The translations under genes and the position numbers were made by a program. The notes under the pieces are model-generated. The model did no database searches, had not been told where the DNA came from, and worked only from the letters and a program-made list of their open reading frames with translations. From Telmatospirillum sp. J64-1 (GTDB lineage: Bacteria; Pseudomonadota; Alphaproteobacteria; Rhodospirillales; Magnetospirillaceae), in assembly GCF_006980715.1 (NCBI RefSeq), contig NZ_SBHN01000023.1, positions 42,727 through 106,726 of the forward strand: a stretch of 64,000 nucleotides of DNA, read 5' to 3'. Positions 54,008 to 63,432 of this stretch are shown piece after piece; the first letter of the stretch is position 1; each line of letters starts with the position of its first letter.

Positions 54008-55531
54008 ATGAGCCATGATGCCCACGAGACCATGCCGTTGTGGCAGGACGGAAAGACCTTTCCCGAGCTTGATCCCCTGCGCGAAGCGGTGCAGACGGAG
54101 ATCTGCATCATTGGGGCCGGCATCGCCGGATTGACCACCGCCTATCTGCTGGCGCGCGCCGGGCGTCAGGTTCTGGTGCTCGACCGGGGCGGGGTCGGCT
54201 GCGGCGAGACGGGGCGCTCGACCGCCCATATCGCCAGCGCCGTGGACGATCATTACGCGGAACTGAGCAACCTGCTGGGCGCCGAGGCCGCCCGGCTGGT
54301 CGCCGCCAGCCATGGCGCGGCCATCGACATGATCGAGCGCATCCAGGCCGAGGAAGGCATCGACTGCGCCTTCCAGCGCCTGGACGGCTGGCTTTATCCC
54401 GGCGAAGGCGGCACCGAGCAGGAGATGCGCGACGAGGTGAAGGCGGCCCGTGCGGCCGGACTGGCCGATGCGGAATTGCGCGACCATGCGCCGGTGGCGG
54501 GATTGGGCAAGGGCCCGGCCATCCGCTTCCCCAACCAGGCGCAGTTCGATCCCTATCGCTATGTCCTGGGCCTGGCCGAGGCGGTCAGGCGTCATGGCGG
54601 GCGCATCCATACCGGCTCGCCGGTCCATGGCGTCAGCGATGGCGACACGGTCCGCGTCAGCGTGGGCAAATCCCTTCAGGTCACCGCGCAGGCCGCCGTC
54701 GTCGCCACCTGCACCCCCATCAACGACCGCATCACCCTGCATTCCAAGCAGAGCCCCGACCGCACCTATGTCATCGCCGCCCCCGTCGCCGCCGGCTCCG
54801 TGCCCTTCGGCCTCTATTGGGACAATGACGAGCCCTATCATTACGTCCGCCTGCACCGCATGGAGGACGGCACCGAGGTGCTGATCGTCGGCGGCGAAGA
54901 TCACCGCACCGGCCGCCCGGCGGAAGGCGAGCAGCGCTGGAAACGCCTGGAGGACTGGGCGCGCAAGCGCTTTCCCACCATGGGCGAGGTCCGCTGGCGC
55001 TGGTCGGGCCATATTATCGAACCGGCGGACGGCATCGCCTTCGCCGGACGCAACCCAGGAGAGAGGAACGTCTATGTCGCCACGGGGGATTCCGGCAACG
55101 GCATCACCCACGGCACCATCGCCGGCATGATCATCTCGGACCTGATCCAAGGCCGGGACAATCCCTGGGCCGCCCTCTACGATCCCAGCCGCGTGACCAT
55201 GAAGGCCGCCGCCGAATATGCCAGCGACAACCTTCAAGTGGCCGAGCATTACGCCCGCTGGCTGGGCGGTGGCGATGTCGAAAGCACCACCGACATCGCC
55301 CCCGGCCAGGGCGCGATCATCGCCCATGGCCTGAGCCATCTGGCCGTCTACCGCGACGAATTAGGCCATCTGCACAAGCGCTCGGCGGTCTGCTCGCACA
55401 TGAAATGCCTGGTGCGCTGGAACGATGCCGAGAAAAGCTGGGACTGCCCCTGCCACGGCTCGCGTTTCGACCGCTACGGGAACGTGGTCAACGGCCCGGC
55501 GACACGCTCCCTGGCTTCGCCGGAGGATTGA
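54008..55531 (+). CDS. FAD-dependent oxidoreductase with C-terminal Rieske domain
   Basis: A 507-aa two-domain enzyme. The N-terminal DAO fold has ICIIGAGIAGLTTAYLLARA and GGVGCGETGRSTAHIASAVD. The late FAD motif VYVATGDSGNGITHG lies around 355. The C-terminal Rieske domain has the iron-sulfur ligands CSHMKCLVRWN and CPCHGSRFDRYG, so two Cys/His pairs bind 2Fe-2S. Such proteins occur near stress genes and probably relay electrons between substrate and acceptor. The start at 54008 fits the domain; an earlier start at 53897 is not supported. Confidence 0.9.
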   Translation: MSHDAHETMPLWQDGKTFPELDPLREAVQTEICIIGAGIAGLTTAYLLARAGRQVLVLDRGGVGCGETGRSTAHIASAVDDHYAELSNLLGAEAARLVAASHGAAIDMIERIQAEEGIDCAFQRLDGWLYPGEGGTEQEMRDEVKAARAAGLADAELRDHAPVAGLGKGPAIRFPNQAQFDPYRYVLGLAEAVRRHGGRIHTGSPVHGVSDGDTVRVSVGKSLQVTAQAAVVATCTPINDRITLHSKQSPDRTYVIAAPVAAGSVPFGLYWDNDEPYHYVRLHRMEDGTEVLIVGGEDHRTGRPAEGEQRWKRLEDWARKRFPTMGEVRWRWSGHIIEPADGIAFAGRNPGERNVYVATGDSGNGITHGTIAGMIISDLIQGRDNPWAALYDPSRVTMKAAAEYASDNLQVAEHYARWLGGGDVESTTDIAPGQGAIIAHGLSHLAVYRDELGHLHKRSAVCSHMKCLVRWNDAEKSWDCPCHGSRFDRYGNVVNGPATRSLASPED

Positions 55532-55770
55532 AATGCCCTGAGCGCCAGCCCTTCCCTCTCCCCACCCATTCGGCGACAGGTCGGAAGACATATTGCACCC
55601 CTACCGTGCATTCGGCGTACCCATAAGGGTGACCGGGTCTTTGATCCCTCCTCTTCTGCACCTTCTTCCTGCCCCTTCCGCCGGGGCCAGGCATCGGGCC
55701 GGATGTGGTGGGATAGCGGGATCGGTCCAAGCAGAAAACAATGCCGACCGACCTGGAGGGAGGAGAGAGT

Positions 55771-56874
55771 ATGATGGAGCATCCGGCCATTCCACCAGTC
55801 CCCGCCAGCATCCTGATGACCGTGGAGCCTGCGGGCGGCGCCTGGACGCGCAGCGTCGAACTGGCCCGGGAATTATGCGATGCGGGGTCCGAGGTGACCC
55901 TGGCCGTGACCGGCGGCTCCCTCTCTCCCGACCAGCGGGCCCTGGCCTACCGCATCCCGGGCCTGGACATGCAGGAGAATGCGTCCTCGCGACCGGAAGA
56001 ATGCGCCGATTGGCTGCTGGACCTGGAAGACGCCCTGTCGCCCCGGGTGGTCCATCTCAACGGCTGCCTCGAGGGCGCCCTGCCCTGGCGCACCCGCACC
56101 GTCATGTCCGTCCATCCCGGCCAGTTGACCCGGCCGCCCCAGGCGAACGATCCCGATAGCTGGGCCCGCCAGCGCGAAACCCTGCGCCGCAGCCTGACCG
56201 CCGCCGATCTGGTGGTAGCACCCAGCCATGCCGTGCTGTCCCTGCTGGTGGAAAGCTACGGGCTGTCCGGCGGACGCATCATTCCCCCCGGCCGCGACCC
56301 CTCCGCCTTCGCACCGGCGGACAAGGAACCGCTGATTCTGGGCGTCGGCCGAGTCTGGGAATCGGCCAAGAATTTCTCGCTGCTCGACGACATCGCGCCG
56401 CTGCTGAACTGGCCGATGGTCGTTGCGGGCGACAACCGCACCCCTGCGGGCGAGGCGATCCGCCTGGACAACGTCTCGCTGCTGGGCCGCCTGCCCCAAG
56501 GGCAATTGGCCGCGTGGTATGCCCGCGCCGCCATCTTCGTCTATCCCTCGCGTTTCGAACCCTCGGGCCTGTCGGTGCTGGAAGCCGCGCTGTCGGGTTG
56601 CGCCCTGGTCCTGGCCGATACGCCTTCCTTGCGGGAAATCTGGACGGGGGCGGCCCTCTTCGCCTGCCCTGACGATCCCGCCGCCTTTGCCGCCAGGCTG
56701 CGCCAGCTGGCCGAGGACCGCTCCCTGCGCGAGGCCATGGGCCATGCCGCCCGCAGCCGCGCCCTGCGCTATGGTTCGCGCCGCATGGCCGAAGCCTATT
56801 GCGCCGCCTATGGCGAGGCCCTCGCCACATCCTCCATGCGCAGTCCGGCCGCCGCCATGCAATTGCCGCTGTAA
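55771..56874 (+). CDS. Glycosyltransferase, GT4-type
   Basis: A 367-aa GT-B fold enzyme. The N-terminal half opens ILMTVEPAGGAWTRSVELAR, with a sugar-acceptor pattern. The C-terminal half has ILGVGRVWESAKNF and the GT4 motif YPSRFEPSGLSVLEAALSGC (donor-binding Glu). The family adds sugars to glycolipids, LPS or glycans. GGAGGGAGGA precedes the ATG at 55771. It is the first gene of a run leading to the ergothioneine genes. Confidence 0.88.
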   Translation: MMEHPAIPPVPASILMTVEPAGGAWTRSVELARELCDAGSEVTLAVTGGSLSPDQRALAYRIPGLDMQENASSRPEECADWLLDLEDALSPRVVHLNGCLEGALPWRTRTVMSVHPGQLTRPPQANDPDSWARQRETLRRSLTAADLVVAPSHAVLSLLVESYGLSGGRIIPPGRDPSAFAPADKEPLILGVGRVWESAKNFSLLDDIAPLLNWPMVVAGDNRTPAGEAIRLDNVSLLGRLPQGQLAAWYARAAIFVYPSRFEPSGLSVLEAALSGCALVLADTPSLREIWTGAALFACPDDPAAFAARLRQLAEDRSLREAMGHAARSRALRYGSRRMAEAYCAAYGEALATSSMRSPAAAMQLPL

Positions 56875-56888
56875 GGGAACCCTCGCGC

Positions 56889-56931
56889 CCGCCTCCTGTT
56901 CGTCCTTGAAGAGCCGCAGGGCAGGAGGCGG
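56889..56931 (+). promoter_or_regulatory. Hairpin that would hide the ribosome site of the next gene
   Basis: CCGCCTCCTG (56889-56898) pairs perfectly with CAGGAGGCGG (56922-56931). The second arm contains the AGGAGG ribosome site for the gene starting at 56934. Such an arrangement can act as a translational switch; the trigger is unknown. Confidence 0.5.
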
Positions 56932-56933
56932 AA

Positions 56934-57692
56934 ATGGCCCGCAAGGACGAAGACACCGAAATCCTCGAAGACGGCAGCATCTACTTCATCTATCGCCCCA
57001 AGAAAGGGGCCGAGGAAGTGGAAGACCTGTCGGATGTGCAGCGCTTCTTCGTGGTCCTCAGCCCCCGAGGCAAGAAACGCCTGCGCCGCCTGGTGCTGGG
57101 GCGCAAGAAGATGGCGCGCATCGACGCGCATCAGCGTCATTGGGGCTTCGTCGATCAGGTGGCGCAAAGCGGCACGACGGTCGAGCGCGACCTGCAGGGC
57201 AAGAGCGGCGCGGAAGCCGGCGGACGCCCCGAGGAACCCGCCCGTCCCGCCGGGGAGGGGCATTACCTGATCCTGCGCCACGGCAACCACACCCATCTCG
57301 CCTACAGCCTGCAGCTCCCCAGCGAGCCCGGCGAGGCCCAGAAGGAATTGCATATCGAGCCCGAGGGCTCCTACGTGCTGTCGGTCAAGAACCCGCAGAA
57401 GCCTTCCCCCAAGGAAGCCGGATTGCCCTCGCAGCGCAAGGCCGACCTGCCCAGGCGGCTGGAGGAGGTCTTCCACGACCGTAAATTCGCCCCCGCCGAT
57501 CCCCCCGACTTCCTCGACTACGAGGGAATGGAACTGCTTCTGGTGGGCGCGCGCGAGGATGCCGAGGCGGAACTGGACGTCGACCTGCCCCACGGCTGCG
57601 AGGACCCCGACCAAGCCGGAATCTTCCGCGAATTGCACATGATCAAGTCCCGCCATCCCATCGAACCCCTGACCAAAGGCGAGTGGACCTGA
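56934..57692 (+). CDS. Conserved-looking hypothetical protein, 252 aa
   Basis: I do not recognise this protein. It has a long Arg/Lys-rich early region (SPRGKKRLRRLVLGRKKMAR), an Ala/Pro/Glu linker and the strongly ordered pieces YLILRHGNHTHLAYSLQLPS and LLVGAREDAEAELDVDLPHG. No signal peptide or membrane segment. It follows the glycosyltransferase and precedes egtB by 81 bases, so it might be in the same transcript. AGGAGG stands 6 bases before the ATG within a hairpin. Confidence 0.68.
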   Translation: MARKDEDTEILEDGSIYFIYRPKKGAEEVEDLSDVQRFFVVLSPRGKKRLRRLVLGRKKMARIDAHQRHWGFVDQVAQSGTTVERDLQGKSGAEAGGRPEEPARPAGEGHYLILRHGNHTHLAYSLQLPSEPGEAQKELHIEPEGSYVLSVKNPQKPSPKEAGLPSQRKADLPRRLEEVFHDRKFAPADPPDFLDYEGMELLLVGAREDAEAELDVDLPHGCEDPDQAGIFRELHMIKSRHPIEPLTKGEWT

Positions 57693-57773
57693 CGTAAACG
57701 CAGCCTTGGCAGACAAGCCCGGCAGTCCCAGGTGACGATGCAAAAGCAGAAGCCGTGATAAGGGGAGAGTTTC

Positions 57774-59093
57774 ATGCCACGCGATAGCCAACTCCGCCGC
57801 TCCGACCTCGTCGAAACGGCGTCCCTTGGCTTCGGCCGCGCCGCCGCCGCGAAGAAATATGGCGCCATCCGCACCGCCAGCATGGTCCTGTCGGCCCGCC
57901 TTTCGCCCGAGGACCAGACGGTTCAGTCCATGCCCGACGCCAGCCCGACCAAATGGCATCTGGGCCATACCACCTGGTTCTTCGAAACGCTGGTCCTGGC
58001 GCCCCATATGCCGGGCTACCGCCCCTTCGATCCGGATTTCGCCTATCTCTTCAATTCCTATTATGAGGCCCTGGGCGAGCGTCATCCCCGCCCGGCGCGG
58101 GGCATGCTGACCCGTCCCAGCCTGGACCACATCATGGATTACCGCATCCATGTGGACGAAGCCGTCCAGCGCCTGATCGTCCAGGCCCAGGATGCCGTCT
58201 GGGCCTCGGTGGCGCCCCTGCTGGAGCTGGGGCTGAACCACGAGCAGCAGCATCAGGAACTGATCCTGACCGACATCCTGCATCTCTTCTCCCTCAATCC
58301 CCTGCGTCCGGCCTTCAGCGCCGCGCCGCCGCCCGTTTCCTCCCCTGCGCCGCCGCTGACCTGGATCGATTTCGAGGGCGGCATCCATACCATCGGCCAT
58401 GACGCCGCCGATCCGGCCTTCGCCTACGACAACGAAGGTCCCCGACACGAGGTCCTGTTGCGCCCCTTCCGCTTGGCCAGCCGCGTCGTCACCAATGGCG
58501 AATATGCCGCCTTCGTCGCCGATGGCGGCTACGAGCGGCCGGATTTCTGGCTGTCCGACGGCTGGGCGCAGGTGAGGGCGGAAAGATGGCGCCATCCCCT
58601 TTACTGGCGGCGGACGGAGGAAGGCGGCTGGGAGGAGATGACCCTGCTCGGCCCCCTGGACCTCGACCCCCATGCCCCGGTGCGGCATCTCAGCTTCTAC
58701 GAGGCCTCCGCCTATGCGAACTGGGCGGGCAAGCGCCTGCCCAGCGAAGCGGAATGGGAAGTGGCCGCCGTCTCTCTCGGCCCCGATGCGCCCGAGAAGG
58801 GCAATTTCGCCGACGGGCCGCTGCTGCCCCGCGCCGCCAGGGGGACCGGGCTGAGCCAGATGTTCGGCGATGTCTGGGAATGGACCTGCAGTCCCTACAT
58901 CCCCTATCCGGGCTTCCGCCCGGCCTCCGGCGCGGTGGGCGAATATAACGGCAAGTTCATGTGCAACCAGATGGTGCTGCGCGGAGGATCCTGCGTCACG
59001 CCCTCCGGCCATATCCGGCCCAGCTACCGCAATTTCTTCTATCCCTCGGCCCGCTGGCAGGTGGCGGGAATCCGACTTGCGGAGGACGCATGA
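57774..59093 (+). CDS. egtB: Ergothioneine synthesis sulfoxide synthase EgtB
   Basis: A 439-aa non-heme iron enzyme joining hercynine to a thiol donor. The N-terminal DinB-like helical domain carries the iron ligands in LNHEQQHQELILTD, with another His in KWHLGHTTWFF. The C-terminal formylglycine-generating-enzyme fold shows GGIHTIGHD, YANWAGKRLPSEAEWEVAAV and VLRGGSCVTPSGHIRPSYRN. Together with EgtD it makes ergothioneine. No egtA or egtC is visible, as in organisms using Cys directly or other partners. GGGGAGAG precedes the ATG. Confidence 0.94.
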   Translation: MPRDSQLRRSDLVETASLGFGRAAAAKKYGAIRTASMVLSARLSPEDQTVQSMPDASPTKWHLGHTTWFFETLVLAPHMPGYRPFDPDFAYLFNSYYEALGERHPRPARGMLTRPSLDHIMDYRIHVDEAVQRLIVQAQDAVWASVAPLLELGLNHEQQHQELILTDILHLFSLNPLRPAFSAAPPPVSSPAPPLTWIDFEGGIHTIGHDAADPAFAYDNEGPRHEVLLRPFRLASRVVTNGEYAAFVADGGYERPDFWLSDGWAQVRAERWRHPLYWRRTEEGGWEEMTLLGPLDLDPHAPVRHLSFYEASAYANWAGKRLPSEAEWEVAAVSLGPDAPEKGNFADGPLLPRAARGTGLSQMFGDVWEWTCSPYIPYPGFRPASGAVGEYNGKFMCNQMVLRGGSCVTPSGHIRPSYRNFFYPSARWQVAGIRLAEDA

Positions 59094-60043
59094 AGCATCA
59101 GAAAGCCCACCACGACCTTCTCGAGGAATTCCGCAAGGCCGTGGTGACCGGCCTGTCGGCCCCACGCAAGGAAGTATCCTGCAAGTTTCTCTATGACGAG
59201 CGTGGATCGGCCCTGTTCGAGCGTATCTGCGAGCTGGAGGAATACTACCCCACCCGCACCGAGATGGGCCTGTTGCAGCATTATAGCCGCGACATCGCCC
59301 GGCGCATGGGGCCGGGCTGCCGCTTGGTGGAATTCGGCAGCGGCTCGACCCGCAAGGTCCGCATCCTGCTCGAGGCGCTGGAGCGCCCGGCCTGCTATCT
59401 GCCGGTGGACATCTCGCGCGAGCATCTGCTGGCCCAGGCCCGCCTGCTGGCCTTCGACTATCCCGACCTTGCGGTCCTGCCGATCTGCGCCGATTTCACC
59501 CAATCCTTCGCCCTGCCCCGCCTAGAAAGCGGGGCGGGCGCGACGCTCGGCTTCTTTCCCGGCTCGACCATCGGCAATTTCACCCCGGCCCAGGCCCGCG
59601 ATTTCCTGAGCCGCACCGCCCGCCTGCTGGGGCCGAAGGGGGCCATGCTGGTGGGAGTCGACCTGCGCAAGGCCCCTGAGATCCTGCATGCCGCCTATGA
59701 CGACCGCGAAGGCGTGACGGCGGAATTCAACCTGAACCTTCTGGCCCGCATCAACCGCGAGTTGGACGGGGATTTCGACCTCGCCGCCTTCCGCCACCGC
59801 GCCCGCTGGAACGACGAGGACAGCCGGGTGGAAATGCATCTGGAAAGCCGCCATGGCCAGACGGCCCGGGCCTGCGGCCACGATTTCTCCTTCGCCGCCG
59901 GCGAGACGATCCATACCGAGAATTCCTACAAATACTCGGTGGAAGGCTTCCGCCGCCTGGCCCGGGAGGCCGGTTTCGCGACCGAGAAGACCTATGTGGA
60001 CGATGCCGGGCTGTTCAGCCTGCACCTGCTGCGGCCGGTGTGA
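59090..60043 (+). CDS. egtD: L-histidine N-alpha-methyltransferase EgtD
   Basis: A 317-aa SAM-dependent enzyme that trimethylates histidine to hercynine, the first ergothioneine step. It shows EVSCKFLYDERGSALFERIC, VEFGSGSTRKVRILLEALE and FFPGSTIGNF, plus late HTENSYKYSVEGF. The start codon overlaps the egtB stop by four bases (ATGA), so translation is coupled. Length is the family norm (about 320 aa). Confidence 0.95.
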   Translation: MKHQKAHHDLLEEFRKAVVTGLSAPRKEVSCKFLYDERGSALFERICELEEYYPTRTEMGLLQHYSRDIARRMGPGCRLVEFGSGSTRKVRILLEALERPACYLPVDISREHLLAQARLLAFDYPDLAVLPICADFTQSFALPRLESGAGATLGFFPGSTIGNFTPAQARDFLSRTARLLGPKGAMLVGVDLRKAPEILHAAYDDREGVTAEFNLNLLARINRELDGDFDLAAFRHRARWNDEDSRVEMHLESRHGQTARACGHDFSFAAGETIHTENSYKYSVEGFRRLAREAGFATEKTYVDDAGLFSLHLLRPV

Positions 60044-60053
60044 GGCGGCAGGC

Positions 60054-60164
60054 CATGCTTCGAGACGGCCCTTCGGGCCTCCTCAGCATGAGATTTATCT
60101 TATTGAAAGGAAATAAGAAATTAGCCTCACCCTGAGGAGGCCGCATAGCGGCCGTCTCGAAGGG
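60054..60164. repeat. Interspersed inverted repeat (CTTCGAGACGGC family), two arms
   Basis: CTTCGAGACGGCCCTTCGGG, near 60058, faces an inverted copy ending CGGCCGTCTCGAAGG near 60163. Between them an AT-rich stretch, TTTATCTTATTG, forms the loop. It lies after egtD and is probably the transcription end or an mRNA stabiliser. Same family as 10837-10934 and 44020-44069. Confidence 0.75.
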
Positions 60165-60181
60165 CGAGGCGGCCCAGCCCC

Positions 60182-60592
60182 CTACAGCAGCCCCAATTCC
60201 TTCAACTCGCGCAGCATCTCGGGCGGCATCTCGGCGATGTCGCCGCCCGCCATGTCCGCGGGCGCGTCCTCGGGCTTGAGATAGCGCCAGCCCTGGAAGG
60301 GCCGCTTGGGCTGGGGCATGGTCTCGACGAGTTCCGCATCGAGTTCCAGCAGGCAGAAAGGCCGCCCGTCGTCTTCCTTGTCCTCATGCACGGCCAGCAC
60401 CTTCTGGCGGGCAACGATGCTGCCCTTGACCACCCAGTAGATCGAGCCGCCCGCGCATAATTCCTCGGCCCGGCGGGGGATCATGCGGGTGCGGTGGAAG
60501 ACCATGCCATGGTCCTTCAGGCGTTGGGACTGGATGCGGCGCAGATGGCCGACATCCTCGATGCCGACGGCAAGCTTGACGAGATGGATCAT
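60182..60592 (-). CDS. DUF1489 family protein
   Basis: A 136-aa protein of the DUF1489 family, common in Alphaproteobacteria. It starts MIHLVKLAVGIEDVGHL and includes FHRTRMIPRRAEELCAGGSI and YWVVKGSIVARQKVLA, ending LKELGLL. The mixed polar sequence fits a compact soluble domain with no signal. It may bind RNA or a nucleotide, but the role is unknown. The ATG at 60592 starts the recognised pattern. Confidence 0.88.
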   Translation of the reverse strand: MIHLVKLAVGIEDVGHLRRIQSQRLKDHGMVFHRTRMIPRRAEELCAGGSIYWVVKGSIVARQKVLAVHEDKEDDGRPFCLLELDAELVETMPQPKRPFQGWRYLKPEDAPADMAGGDIAEMPPEMLRELKELGLL

Positions 60593-60669
60593 GGCCCGCG
60601 CTGTACCCCATCAGCGCGGGCCGCCGCAAGTACGGAAATGGCTGAAGCCTTCCCGAGGACGCGAAAAGA

Positions 60670-63225
60670 TCACTCCATCAGGCCGACGATCGTCCGTTGG
60701 CCGCTGCGCTGGGCCAGGTCGCGGGCGGTTTCGCCCTCGGCATTGCGCAAGTCGGGATTGGCCCCGGCCTGGCGCAGCAGCGCCACGGTCGAGCCGTTGC
60801 CCTGCCAGACCGCATACATCAGGGCCGTCCAGCCGTTACCAGCCTGAATGTCGGGATTGGCGCCCCGGTCCAGCAGCAGGCGGACGATGGCGTCATGGCC
60901 CTGCAAGGCCGCCCCCATCAAGGGGGTCTTGCCGTCCAGATTGACCAGGTTGGGATTGGCGCCCGCACTCAGCAGAGCCCTGGTGCTGTCGGCATCGCCG
61001 TTCCAGGCGGCATACATCAGGGCCGTCGCCCGGTCATTCGAGGGCAGGTCGGGCTGGGCGCCCCGGTCGAGCAGCAGACGCACCAGATCGGCCCGCCCCC
61101 GTTCGGCCGCCACCACCAAGGCTGGACGGCCATTGGCGAAACTGGTATTGGCATCGGCCCCGCTGTCCAGGGCGGCCTGCAGGGCGGCGGGATTGTCCAT
61201 CATGTTGATCTGCAGCGGACGGACCGCCTGGACCACCGCCGCCTGCTGCCGGGGCGGATAGAGCGGGACCGGACCATCCTGCGAGAGCTGAGGCGACTGG
61301 TAGACGATCACGGTTCCGGGCGGGTCCTCCGGCACGGGACGGAGCAGGCTTTCCGGTTCGGTGAATTGCGGCGGCTGGCTTTCGGCCAATTGCCGCTCTT
61401 CCACCTGACGGCGCAGTTCGGCTTCCTGCCGGGCGCGCTGTTCTTCCTCCAGGCGCATGGCCTCCTGCAATTCCCGTTCAGCCTGTTCCCGCCTTTCGGC
61501 CTCGGCTATCTGACGCTGCGCCTCTTCCTGCTCGCGCCGTTCCGCCACACGGCGCAGCACCGGGTGATCCGGCGCCAGCGACAGGCCCAGGTCGAGATAT
61601 TCCTGCGCCCGCGCCATGTCCCCCCGCCGTTCGGCCGTCACCGACAGGTCGGCATACCGTCCGGCCAAGGCACGGATACCGGCCAAGGCGCGCGGTTCGT
61701 CCGGCACCAGGGCCAGCACTTCGCGATAGGTTTCCAGCGCGTTGTCGCCGGGCGGCCTGGTCAGGGCCAGGGCGCGGGCCTGGTCCTCGGCCTTGCCCAG
61801 AAGCTCGGCTACCCTCTCCTCCAGGGAAGGCTGTTCGGGTTCCGGGGCCGGGGCTTGAACCTCGACCGGAGCCGGAGCGGGCTCGGGCGCCACCGCCGTT
61901 TCCACCTCCGCCTCGGGCGCCCGCAGCGGCTGCGGCTCGGGCCGGGACAGGTCGAGCGGAGCCACCGACAGCAATTGCGGCGGCTGCGGCCCCTCGGGCG
62001 CGCGCGCCTCCAGTTCCGGCGCCAAGGGAACCGCCGGAGGCTCGTCCGGCACCGCCACGCTCGGCAGCGAGACGCCCGGCGCCTCGACCTGGATGCCCTC
62101 CGCCAGGATCGGCGGTTCCTCAGGATCGGGCATGGGATCGCTGGCATCGGGCAGCGAAGCGATCTGCGTCGGGCGGGCTTCCTCGTAGACCGGCAGGGCC
62201 TCCTCGTACCGGCCCAATTGGTCGGTAAGGTAATCCTCGCCGACATAGGCCGGATTGGCGGCCACCTCCGGCTCCGCCCGTGTCACGTCCCGCACCCCCT
62301 GATACAGCAGCACCCCTGCCCCGGCGGAGATCACCAGGGCAGCGGCCACGGCGGTAGCATGGACCCGGCGCCGTGCGGGGCGTTCCTCTTCGTCGTCGAA
62401 AGGCAGCGGCAGGTCGTCCTTGGCCGTCAGGGGAATCCTGCCCGGCGACAAGGGCTCCGTGGAATGCCCGTCATCGCCGTCCTTGACCGCGATGGCCTCC
62501 ACATGGACCGCCTGGATGGGATCGGCGGGATAGGCGAAGAACAGCGCGTTGGTGGCGATCAGGCCCGCCTGGCGCGGCAGGCCTTTGGCATGATGGGCGA
62601 TCCGCGCCAGGGCCTCGGGGGCGAAGATGTCGCGCGTCGCGCCCGCCTGTTTCAGGCGATGGCGCAGCAGGGCGACCAGCTCCGCCTCGGGCAGCGCTTC
62701 CATGCGGCGGCGCCAGACCACCGGACGGCGGGGACAGCGGAAGACCGCCCGTTCCATCTGCCCGTCGATCTCGGGCCGCCCGGCCAGGACCAGTTGCAGC
62801 CGCGTGCTGCCCAAGGTCTGGGGATCGGCCAGTTCCAGCAGGCGCTGCAATTCCTCCTCGCCCGCCTTCTCGGCATCATCGACCATCAGCACCAGCATGC
62901 GGTCGGCACCGATTCCGCCGCGATGGCGCCTCAGGGCCTCGAAGACCTGGCGCGTGACCGGCCGCCCCTCCGAGGGCGGCTCGGCCTTCAGGCGCAGGAT
63001 TTCCGCCTCCGCCGCCAGATCCTCGTTCAGCAGGTCAAGAAGCGCGGTCTTGCCGATGCCGCCCTCGCCCAGCAGCAGGATCACGCCGCGCCGCTTCTCC
63101 ACCGCCCGCGCCACATCGCGCAACGCCGCCTCGGTGGAGGTACCGCGCATCAGCCACCTCGTTTCCCCCTCGTTCCGGAAGGGCTTCGTCTGCAAGCCGT
63201 AGAAGGACAGGATCTGGTCGAACAT
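60670..63225 (-). CDS. AAA-ATPase/transmembrane/ankyrin fusion protein
   Basis: An 851-aa chimera. Residues 1-250 form an ExeA-type AAA ATPase with Walker A GEGGIGKT (53-60) and Walker B LVLMVDD (111-117). A single membrane segment lies at about 289-309, followed by a Pro/Glu-rich periplasmic stretch (350-470) and a TPR-like part (DNALETYREVLALVPDEPRA). A charged coiled coil (575-640) precedes about five ankyrin repeats at 680-845 (TALMYAAWNGDADSTRALLS, TPLMGAALQGHDAIVRLLLD). The combination suggests an ATPase that couples cytosolic energy to periplasmic peptidoglycan or protein binding, as ExeA does. Its function is not established. Confidence 0.8.
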   Translation of the reverse strand: MFDQILSFYGLQTKPFRNEGETRWLMRGTSTEAALRDVARAVEKRRGVILLLGEGGIGKTALLDLLNEDLAAEAEILRLKAEPPSEGRPVTRQVFEALRRHRGGIGADRMLVLMVDDAEKAGEEELQRLLELADPQTLGSTRLQLVLAGRPEIDGQMERAVFRCPRRPVVWRRRMEALPEAELVALLRHRLKQAGATRDIFAPEALARIAHHAKGLPRQAGLIATNALFFAYPADPIQAVHVEAIAVKDGDDGHSTEPLSPGRIPLTAKDDLPLPFDDEEERPARRRVHATAVAAALVISAGAGVLLYQGVRDVTRAEPEVAANPAYVGEDYLTDQLGRYEEALPVYEEARPTQIASLPDASDPMPDPEEPPILAEGIQVEAPGVSLPSVAVPDEPPAVPLAPELEARAPEGPQPPQLLSVAPLDLSRPEPQPLRAPEAEVETAVAPEPAPAPVEVQAPAPEPEQPSLEERVAELLGKAEDQARALALTRPPGDNALETYREVLALVPDEPRALAGIRALAGRYADLSVTAERRGDMARAQEYLDLGLSLAPDHPVLRRVAERREQEEAQRQIAEAERREQAERELQEAMRLEEEQRARQEAELRRQVEERQLAESQPPQFTEPESLLRPVPEDPPGTVIVYQSPQLSQDGPVPLYPPRQQAAVVQAVRPLQINMMDNPAALQAALDSGADANTSFANGRPALVVAAERGRADLVRLLLDRGAQPDLPSNDRATALMYAAWNGDADSTRALLSAGANPNLVNLDGKTPLMGAALQGHDAIVRLLLDRGANPDIQAGNGWTALMYAVWQGNGSTVALLRQAGANPDLRNAEGETARDLAQRSGQRTIVGLME

Positions 63226-63432
63226 TCATTCCCCCGCTGCTTCAATCTTGCTGCCGCCCCGTCAGGCAGGCGGATGCGCCGCCCTTTACGGACTCCGCGC
63301 ATCTGCGAGGAACGCCTTCACTCGACGGAAGTTCCACCCCCTCTCCTTTTGCACCGCCCGTTGTGACGGAACGGTGTGGTCATACTCGCCGTTCTGCATG
63401 CCGAGCGATGCTGTAGACGAAAAGGGAGAAGC

